Assembly: GCA_900554925.1 (NCBI GenBank)
Contig: USJG01000072.1
Location: 1 to 11,141 of the forward strand
Origin: an uncultured Lachnospiraceae bacterium
Lineage (GTDB): Bacteria > Bacillota > Clostridia > Lachnospirales > Lachnospiraceae
DNA length: 11,141 nucleotides
Reading direction: 5' to 3'
Shown here: positions 5,167 through 11,141 of the stretch, piece by piece
Layout: every line of letters begins with the position of its first letter
How positions within the stretch are numbered: position 1 is the first letter of the stretch
Notes under the pieces: generated by a model
Database searches by the model: none
The model's input: only the letters and a program-made list of their open reading frames with translations
What the model was told of the DNA's origin: nothing
Position numbers and translations under genes: made by a program

Positions 5167-8100
5167 TCACATTGCAAAGTCAAACAGACTGATCTGATTA
5201 GACTCCGGCAGTTCCCCCAAAAGATGCAGACTGTCCATTAAGTCAATAATGGTTTTGGAAACCTTGGTTCTTTGGCGGAAGTCATCCTTAGAAAGGAAGG
5301 GGCCGTCCTTGGCCGCTTCCACAATAGCGTCAGCCGCCTTTTCTCCCAATCCGTCAATGCTGTTTAGAGAGGGCATCAGCTTGCCTTCCACAATCTGAAA
5401 ATTTCGGGAATGGGCTGAAAATATATCAATTGGCACAAACTCAAAGCCTCTGGCATACATTTCCTGCACTATTTTCATATCCTTGTAGGAGTCCTGCTCC
5501 TTTTTGGACAAAGTATCGCTCCTTCTCTTATAGTCTGCCATCACATTTTCCAGGTGCTGCTGTCCCTGACACATAAGCTCATAAGAAAATGCTGAAGCAC
5601 GGATGGAAAAATAAGAGGCATAATAAGCCAAAGGATAATTAATTTTGCAGTAGGCGATTCTCCATGCCATCATAACATAAGCCGCCGCATGTGCCTTTGG
5701 GAACATATACTTGATTTTTTTACAGGACCAAATATACCAGTCGGGAACATCTTTTTCCTTCATGGCCTTCTCCCACTCCGGCTTTAAGCCTTTTCCCTTG
5801 CGCACACTTTCCATAATCGTAAAGGACAAAGCACTGTCCACTCCCTGATTGATCAGGTAGATCATAATGTCATCACGACAACAGATTGCCGTTGAAATAG
5901 TAGCCTTCCCTTCCATAATCAGCGTCTGTGCATTTCCCAGCCAAACGTCTGTCCCATGACCCAAACCTGAAATCCTGATCAGATCTGAAAACTTCTGAGG
6001 CTTGGTATCCAGCAGCATCTGAATGACAAACTCTGTGCCAAACTCCGGTATTCCCAGAGAACCTACCGGGCATCCGTCAATCTGCTCCGGCGTGATTCCA
6101 AGGGCTTTAGTATTCTGAAACAGGGACATCACCTGCGGATCATCCAAAGGGATCTTCGTAGGGTCTATTCCCGTCAGATCCTGCAGCATACGGATCATGG
6201 TAGGATCATCATGTCCCAGTATGTCAAGCTTTAGCAGGTTGTGGTCGATGGAATGATAATCGAAATGTGTTGTTACAATATCTGTGGTCATGTCATTGGC
6301 GGGATGCTGCACCGGGGTAAAGGAGTTAATATCCTCTCCTACCGGAAGCACAATAATACCGCCGGGATGCTGTCCGGTACTTCTCCTGATTCCGGTACAT
6401 CCTCCCACAATACGGTTGATTTCACAGGTTCTTTTTCGTTTTCCGCGCTCCTCATAATAATTTTTCACATAGCCAAATGCTGTTTTATCTGCCAGCGTTG
6501 CTATGGTTCCGGCACGATAAGTCTGTCCGGCGCCAAAAATAACTTCTGTGTATTTGTGGGCTTTACTCTGGTATTCACCGGAAAAGTTAAGGTCAATATC
6601 CGGTTCCTTATCTCCCTTAAACCCCAGAAAGGTTTCAAAGGGAATATCAAACCCATCCTTTACCAGAGGTTTTCCGCATTTAGGGCATATCTTATCCGGC
6701 ATGTCGCACCCTGCGTTCCCTGCATATGCCTTCACCTCCGGGGAATCAAAATCATAGTAAAAGCAGTTAGGGCATCTGTAATGGGCACTTAAGGAATTAA
6801 CCTCCGTAATCCCGGCCATAAACGCCACCAGAGAAGATCCCACGGAACCGCGGGAACCTACCAGATAGCCATCCTCCACAGACTTCCATACCAGCTTCTG
6901 GGCTATAATGTACATAACCGCAAATCCATTGGTGATAATGGAATGTAATTCCTTTTCCAGCCGGTCCTTTACGATCTGGGGAAGCTCCTTCCCATAAAGC
7001 TCATGGGCGCGATTATAACAGATGTCCGTAAGGGTCTTGTCGCTGTCGGGAATGACCGGAGGACACTTATCCGGACGTACCGGAGCCATCACGTCAATCC
7101 TGTCCGCAATCTTATTGGTGTTGGTAATAACTACTTCCTCTGCCTTATCGCTGCCCAGATAAGCAAACTCCTCCAGCATTTCCTCCGTTGTCCTGAAATA
7201 AAGGGGCGCCTGTTCATCGGCATCCGCAAAGCCTTTTCCGGCCATAATGATCCTGCGGTAAACCTCATCCTCCGGGTCTAAGAAATGGACGTCGCAGGTA
7301 GCCACTACCGGCTTATTGAACTCTTCCCCAAGAGCAACTATCCTTCGGTTAACATTCCTTACATCTTCCATGCTGTTGATGGAGGGAACTCTGTCAGACT
7401 CTATCATAAACCTGTTATTTCCAAGAGGCTGTATTTCCAGATAATCATAGAAGTTTACCAGTCTCGCGATTTCCGACTCCGGCTTTCCTTCTATGATAGC
7501 CCGGTATAACTCGCCTGCCTCGCAGGCACTTCCCAAAATCAGTCCTTCCCTGTGTTTTAGAAGTAAACTCTTGGGAACTCTTGGACGCTTACTGTAATAG
7601 GTCAGATGAGATTCTGATACAAGCGTATAAAGATTCTCCCTGCCAATATTGTTTTCCGCCAATATAATCGCATGATAAGAGGGAAGCCTTTTTACGATGT
7701 CGGGGCTGGAATCCCCCAGGGCATTTACCCTGGCCAGCGTATCGGCCCCTGCCTCCCTAAGCATGGGAATAAATTTTACAAATATCTCCGCAGTCGCTTC
7801 CGCATCATCCACTGCGCGGTGATGGTTCTCCAGCGATACCCCCATGGTCTTTGCCACCGCATCCAGCGTATGCTTCCCCTGGTGAGGCAAAAGAATCCTG
7901 GCAATTCCCACGGTATCTACATAGACAAATTTTCTTTTGATATTCTGTCTCAGGGCATTTTCCTTAATAAAGCTCATATCGAAGTTTGCATTATGGGCTA
8001 CTAAGACCGCATCCCCGCAAAAAGCAAAAAACTCCGGAAGCACCTGCTCGATAAAAGGCGCTTCGATTACCATGCTGTCATTAATTCCGGTCAGTTTTTC

Positions 8101-9666
8101 GATTTCAAAGGGAATTGGCACGTCAGGATTGACAAAGGTAGAAAACCGCTCCACGATTTCTCCTTTAGAAACCTTTACCGCGCCGATTTCAATGATTCTG
8201 TTATTTACCGGTGAAAAGCCCGTGGTCTCTATATCGAACACTACAAAATCTGCGTCAAAATCCTGTCCGCTCTCACCTGTTACAATTTCCTGAAGATCAT
8301 CTACCAGATAAGCCTCCATGCCATAAATAATCTTGAAAAAATCCTGTTTATCCGGATTTGGATCTCCCGCTTCCTTCCGCCTGCTCTTCTCCTCCTTCCA
8401 CAAATCCTCCCATACATGATTGGCATCAGGAAAGGCCTGCACCACGCCATGGTCTGTAATAGCAATCGCAGGATGTCCCCACTTATACGCACGCTTTACA
8501 ATATCCTTTGCCTCTGAAACACCGTCCATATCACTCATCTTGGTATGGCAGTGGAGCTCCACTCTCTTGCGGGCACTATTGTCACTGCGGGAAGTGGTAA
8601 AATCAGGAATCTTTTTTACTCCTGCAAGAGAACCAATGGTAAGCTCATTGTCAAATTTATCTATTGTGACAACGCCCTTCAGCTTAATAAATGCTCCCGG
8701 TTTTATGCCTTCTTTAATCTCTGCCACCTGATCGTTGTGTGCAAACAGCTTGATGGTCATGGTATCCGTATAATCTGTCACATCAAACATCAAAATGGTT
8801 CTTTCATTTTTGATCTCACGAAAATCAAAGCTGATAATCTTCCCCCGGATCACCACCTCTCCCATTTCGCCTATGATTTCCTCAATGGGAATTGCTTCCT
8901 CCTCAAAGTCCCTGCCATAGATCACATCCGGGTTATCCGAGCGCTTTACCGCACGCTTAAACTCCCCTTTGCCGGCTGCTGGTAATGTCCCGCTTACAGG
9001 CCTTCGTTCTTCTGATTCTGCCATAGCCGGAGAAGCTGCTTTCTTTGCTTCCACAGTTCCCTCTTCCGGCACCTGGGGCGCATTCCCCAATGCCCGTGCT
9101 GCAATCTCTGCCACCTGACGGGCAATTTTAAGATCGTCCTCCTCCTTATACTTACCGGTTTTCCTGGCCTTATATTCTATCCGGCACTCTATATGAAATC
9201 CACATCTTTCATTAAAAATCTTCTCCAGGATCCTTAAAAGCTCAGCCCCTTTACTTTTTGCAAGCACAGTATCCTCAATAGTCACACAAAGCTCGTTTTC
9301 CTCAGGAAATACAATGTCCGCCCCCTTAAACAGATTATATTCAATGGGACTGTAATTTCTAAGCTCCAGCAATATGCTGTCTTTATAAGCGTTCATCAGC
9401 TTTTCAGGGCTGTACTGCTCTGACAGGTGAAACTTCTCATAAAGCTTTACCGTAACATTATGGGAAGAAAAAAACTGCTTTTTAATTTCTTTCTCTACTT
9501 TAACAACCGTCTCCTTAGGAATCAGGTAATCACAGGCTATGGTAACCCGGATAAAGTCCCTGCTCCTGGTAGCCGACACCTTCTCCACCAAAACCTGCTC
9601 AAACAGATCCTGTATCTTTTTATCCAGTTTTAATGTAGGAAACACTTCAAAAAACTGCTTTGCCAT
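5167..9666 (-). CDS. polC: DNA polymerase III alpha subunit, PolC type
   Basis: PolC is the replicative polymerase of low-GC Gram-positives, with built-in 3'-5' proofreading. The 1499-residue product is full length. In order it has an N-terminal domain (about 1-190), a variable Ala/Glu/Pro-rich linker (about 195-245), an OB-fold (about 255-350), and a PHP domain split by the exonuclease (HCHTKMS with His372 and His374). The DEDDh exonuclease carries FDIETTG (Asp478, Glu480), HNANFD and HRAVDDAEAT. The polymerase core has the GSRGSVGSS motif, four zinc-type cysteines (CPNC from 965, CPKC from 994), PDIDLNF (Asp1023, Asp1025) and KLDILGHDD (Asp1148). The 123-residue gap between the last two aspartates equals that recalled for Geobacillus PolC. 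The start at 9666 has GGAG six bases upstream; an ATG four codons earlier has no such site. ispG lies 74 bases upstream on the same strand. Confidence 0.98.
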   Translation of the reverse strand: MAKQFFEVFPTLKLDKKIQDLFEQVLVEKVSATRSRDFIRVTIACDYLIPKETVVKVEKEIKKQFFSSHNVTVKLYEKFHLSEQYSPEKLMNAYKDSILLELRNYSPIEYNLFKGADIVFPEENELCVTIEDTVLAKSKGAELLRILEKIFNERCGFHIECRIEYKARKTGKYKEEDDLKIARQVAEIAARALGNAPQVPEEGTVEAKKAASPAMAESEERRPVSGTLPAAGKGEFKRAVKRSDNPDVIYGRDFEEEAIPIEEIIGEMGEVVIRGKIISFDFREIKNERTILMFDVTDYTDTMTIKLFAHNDQVAEIKEGIKPGAFIKLKGVVTIDKFDNELTIGSLAGVKKIPDFTTSRSDNSARKRVELHCHTKMSDMDGVSEAKDIVKRAYKWGHPAIAITDHGVVQAFPDANHVWEDLWKEEKSRRKEAGDPNPDKQDFFKIIYGMEAYLVDDLQEIVTGESGQDFDADFVVFDIETTGFSPVNNRIIEIGAVKVSKGEIVERFSTFVNPDVPIPFEIEKLTGINDSMVIEAPFIEQVLPEFFAFCGDAVLVAHNANFDMSFIKENALRQNIKRKFVYVDTVGIARILLPHQGKHTLDAVAKTMGVSLENHHRAVDDAEATAEIFVKFIPMLREAGADTLARVNALGDSSPDIVKRLPSYHAIILAENNIGRENLYTLVSESHLTYYSKRPRVPKSLLLKHREGLILGSACEAGELYRAIIEGKPESEIARLVNFYDYLEIQPLGNNRFMIESDRVPSINSMEDVRNVNRRIVALGEEFNKPVVATCDVHFLDPEDEVYRRIIMAGKGFADADEQAPLYFRTTEEMLEEFAYLGSDKAEEVVITNTNKIADRIDVMAPVRPDKCPPVIPDSDKTLTDICYNRAHELYGKELPQIVKDRLEKELHSIITNGFAVMYIIAQKLVWKSVEDGYLVGSRGSVGSSLVAFMAGITEVNSLSAHYRCPNCFYYDFDSPEVKAYAGNAGCDMPDKICPKCGKPLVKDGFDIPFETFLGFKGDKEPDIDLNFSGEYQSKAHKYTEVIFGAGQTYRAGTIATLADKTAFGYVKNYYEERGKRKRTCEINRIVGGCTGIRRSTGQHPGGIIVLPVGEDINSFTPVQHPANDMTTDIVTTHFDYHSIDHNLLKLDILGHDDPTMIRMLQDLTGIDPTKIPLDDPQVMSLFQNTKALGITPEQIDGCPVGSLGIPEFGTEFVIQMLLDTKPQKFSDLIRISGLGHGTDVWLGNAQTLIMEGKATISTAICCRDDIMIYLINQGVDSALSFTIMESVRKGKGLKPEWEKAMKEKDVPDWYIWSCKKIKYMFPKAHAAAYVMMAWRIAYCKINYPLAYYASYFSIRASAFSYELMCQGQQHLENVMADYKRRSDTLSKKEQDSYKDMKIVQEMYARGFEFVPIDIFSAHSRNFQIVEGKLMPSLNSIDGLGEKAADAIVEAAKDGPFLSKDDFRQRTKVSKTIIDLMDSLHLLGELPESNQISLFDFAM

Positions 9667-9684
9667 TCTATACTCCATCCATCA

Positions 9685-9701
9685 TGCAGACAATATCTGC
9701 A
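9685..9701 (-). other. Small hairpin before the polC ribosome binding site
   Basis: TGCAGA (9685-9690) and TCTGCA (9696-9701) form a perfect 6-base stem with a 5-base loop. It ends eight bases before the GGAG of polC, in the 74-base ispG-polC gap. No T-tract follows, so it is not a terminator. It could influence polC translation or mRNA processing. No separate promoter for polC was recognised in this gap, which suggests transcription from ispG onward. Confidence 0.3.
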
Positions 9702-9740
9702 CCCTGTTCCTGCCTGAGCCCTGTGGGATGACCACACGCG

Positions 9741-10796
9741 TCAATCCGTCCAGTTCTCCAATTCTTCTCTCAGTACGGAAAGTAACTGCTCTTCAGGTAC
9801 CTTCTTAATAATTTCTCCCTTTTTAATCAAAAGGCCCTCTCCGATACCGCCTGCAATGCCAATATCCGCTTCCCGTGCCTCGCCGGGGCCGTTTACCGCA
9901 CATCCCATTACCGCCACCTTAATATCTAAGGGGAACTCGGCAACCATGTTTTCCACCTGGTTCGCAAGCCCGATCAGATCAATTTTGGTTCTTCCGCAGG
10001 TAGGGCAGGAAACCACTTCAATCCCCCCCTTTCTAAGACCCAGCGTCCTTAAGATCAGCTTTGCCGATTTAATTTCCTCTACCGGATCACCGGTAAGAGA
10101 TACGCGGATGGTATCACCAATTCCCTGATGCAGAATAAGCCCAAGGCCTATAGACGACTTAATGTTGCCGCTTATGATCGTACCGGATTCCGTAATCCCA
10201 ACATGAAGCGGATAATCCGTCTGCTTAGCCAGAAGTTCGTGGGCCTCCACACACATCAGCACATCAGACGACTTAATGCTGATGGCCATATTTTCATAGC
10301 CCAGCCTTTCAATCATATGCACCTTATGAAGGGCGCTTTCTACAATTCCTCTGGCGGTAACTCCATGATATTTCTCCACCAGTTCTTTTTCAAGGGAACC
10401 GCTGTTTACCCCTACACGAATAGGAATATTTCTCTCTCTGGCTGCATTTACTACTGCTGCCACCTTATCCTCTCCGCCAATGTTGCCGGGATTGATCCTG
10501 ATCTTGTCGGCGCCGTTTTCTATGGCTGCAACAGCCATCTTATAATCAAAATGAATATCCGCTACCAGGGGAATGGAAATCTGCTTTTTGATCTCTTTAA
10601 TTGCCCTGGCTGCTTCCATGGTGGGAACCGTACATCTGATAATCTCACAGCCTGCTTTTTCCAGCCGGTGTATCTGCTCCACAGTACCTTTTACATCCTC
10701 TGTCCTTGTATTCGTCATAGACTGTATCAAAATAGGGCTGCCGCCCCCAATCACTTTGTCACCGATATGTATTTTTCTTGTATGCTCTCTTGTCAT
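9741..10796 (-). CDS. ispG: 4-hydroxy-3-methylbut-2-enyl diphosphate synthase (IspG)
   Basis: IspG (GcpE) is a cytoplasmic [4Fe-4S] enzyme that converts methylerythritol cyclodiphosphate to HMBPP, the penultimate step of the MEP isoprenoid pathway. The 351-residue protein is the compact bacterial form. The TIM-barrel half includes QSMTNTRTEDV, LVADIHFDYKMA, DKIRINPGNIG and VGVNSGSLEK. The C-terminal cluster domain has Cys264 and Cys267 in SCPTCGRTKIDL, Cys299 in MGCAVNGPGEA, and Glu306, the expected three-cysteine plus glutamate ligation. The start at 10796 was chosen because GGAGG lies seven bases upstream. The earlier in-frame ATG at 10844 falls inside the promoter spacer and has no ribosome binding site. 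The DNA between this gene and polC holds only 74 bases, so they probably share a transcript. Confidence 0.98.
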   Translation of the reverse strand: MTREHTRKIHIGDKVIGGGSPILIQSMTNTRTEDVKGTVEQIHRLEKAGCEIIRCTVPTMEAARAIKEIKKQISIPLVADIHFDYKMAVAAIENGADKIRINPGNIGGEDKVAAVVNAARERNIPIRVGVNSGSLEKELVEKYHGVTARGIVESALHKVHMIERLGYENMAISIKSSDVLMCVEAHELLAKQTDYPLHVGITESGTIISGNIKSSIGLGLILHQGIGDTIRVSLTGDPVEEIKSAKLILRTLGLRKGGIEVVSCPTCGRTKIDLIGLANQVENMVAEFPLDIKVAVMGCAVNGPGEAREADIGIAGGIGEGLLIKKGEIIKKVPEEQLLSVLREELENWTD

Positions 10797-10832
10797 AGAC
10801 AGTCCTCCGCTTGCTTTCTTTCCAATATGAAC

Positions 10833-10861
10833 ATTATATGCCATAAAAGTGGGAATATCAA
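10833..10861 (-). promoter_or_regulatory. Sigma-A promoter of ispG
   Basis: On the minus strand TTGATA (10856-10861) is followed by exactly 17 bases and a perfect TATAAT (10833-10838). The -35 element overlaps the TGA stop codon (10858-10860) of the upstream gene. Transcription would begin about 30 bases before the chosen ispG start. The promoter probably also feeds polC. Its position rules against the upstream ATG at 10844 as the ispG start. Confidence 0.75.
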
Positions 10862-11109
10862 TTTAAATCTTCCTGTGCTTTAATATGAAAGAGGCGGCTG
10901 CTGTATACATTTCCATTTTCACACACTGCTATCATCTGCAAAGAAAATTCCTTCTCCGGCATTCGCTGCACAGGCAATTCCAGCCGCACACAGTCTTTTG
11001 TTATGTAAACCGCATCATTTTTTAAAAGCAGCTTTCTCCCATACTCATCCCGCATTTCAACCCATAACAGCTCCTCTTTAGCTTCTGCATGGGCATTTGC
11101 AGAGGACAT
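10858..11109 (-). CDS. Hypothetical protein at the right edge, possibly partial
   Basis: I do not recognise this gene. From the ATG at 11109, which has GGAGG seven bases upstream, it encodes 83 residues. However, the frame stays open to the window edge, with a Gly-rich AGALGLGGGH stretch before that Met, so it could also be the C-terminus of a longer protein. The visible part alternates hydrophobic and polar residues as in a beta sandwich (LLWVEMRDEYGRKLLL, CVRLELPV, FSLQMIAVCENGNVYSSRLF), somewhat like a fibronectin-III or Ig-like domain. No signal peptide, membrane segment or catalytic motif is visible. Its stop codon lies inside the ispG promoter. Codon composition resembles the adjacent core genes, so it is probably a real gene. 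Confidence 0.6.
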   Translation of the reverse strand: MSSANAHAEAKEELLWVEMRDEYGRKLLLKNDAVYITKDCVRLELPVQRMPEKEFSLQMIAVCENGNVYSSRLFHIKAQEDLN

Positions 11110-11141
11110 ATGGCCCCCTCCAAGCCCCAGCGCCCCTGCAC

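Noticed and set aside
6241..6792. Open frame of 183 codons on the plus strand inside polC
   Set aside because: It is fully antisense to conserved polymerase sequence, with no family resemblance or credible ribosome binding site; the same holds for the other plus-strand frames opposite polC and ispG.
10797..10844. Sixteen-residue extension of IspG from the ATG at 10844
   Set aside because: That ATG lies in the spacer of the ispG promoter and has no ribosome binding site, whereas the ATG at 10796 has GGAGG at ideal distance.
1..11141. CRISPR arrays, tRNA or rRNA genes, riboswitches and intact insertion sequences
   Set aside because: No regularly spaced repeats, cloverleaf-like segments, known aptamer patterns or complete transposase genes were seen on reading both strands.

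Overview
The window looks like a chromosomal segment of a gut-type low-to-moderate GC Firmicute, most likely Lachnospiraceae/Clostridia. The basis is a Gram-positive PolC-type DNA polymerase III downstream of ispG, consensus sigma-A promoters, strong GGAGG ribosome binding sites, and scars of Tn916-like conjugative elements. The genus cannot be fixed from sequence alone.

Region 1 (1 to about 1025) is a mobile-element scar. A small Tn916 Orf8-like helix-turn-helix gene is intact on the minus strand. Next to it lies the 3' end of an Orf7-like sigma factor gene. Head-to-head with that, on the plus strand, is the 3' end of a large serine recombinase gene (DUF4368 tail). Both truncated genes lost their 5' ends at the same point, around 565-570. 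A probable terminator follows the recombinase remnant.

Region 2 (1083-1853) is AT-rich. It holds a two-gene minus-strand module, DUF4160 then DUF2442, whose promoter carries an inverted repeat over the -10. Divergent from it is a plus-strand promoter with a longer inverted repeat over its own -10.

Region 3 (1854-4092) is a tight plus-strand operon: a MarR-family regulator, an SPL-like radical SAM protein (ATGA overlap) and formamidopyrimidine-DNA glycosylase (5 nt gap). This is the most interesting functional unit: a transcription factor, a radical enzyme of a family that includes a DNA repair lyase, and a base-excision glycosylase, all apparently under one promoter.

Region 4 (4185-11141) is all on the minus strand and looks like core genome. 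In transcriptional order it holds an 83-codon or longer hypothetical protein at the right edge, ispG (MEP isoprenoid pathway) with its own consensus promoter, polC (replicative polymerase), a tandem ACT-domain protein with its own promoter, and a TIGR04076 protein. Regions 1 to 3 look like accessory DNA placed beside this block. Nothing resembling a CRISPR array, tRNA, rRNA or intact insertion sequence was seen.
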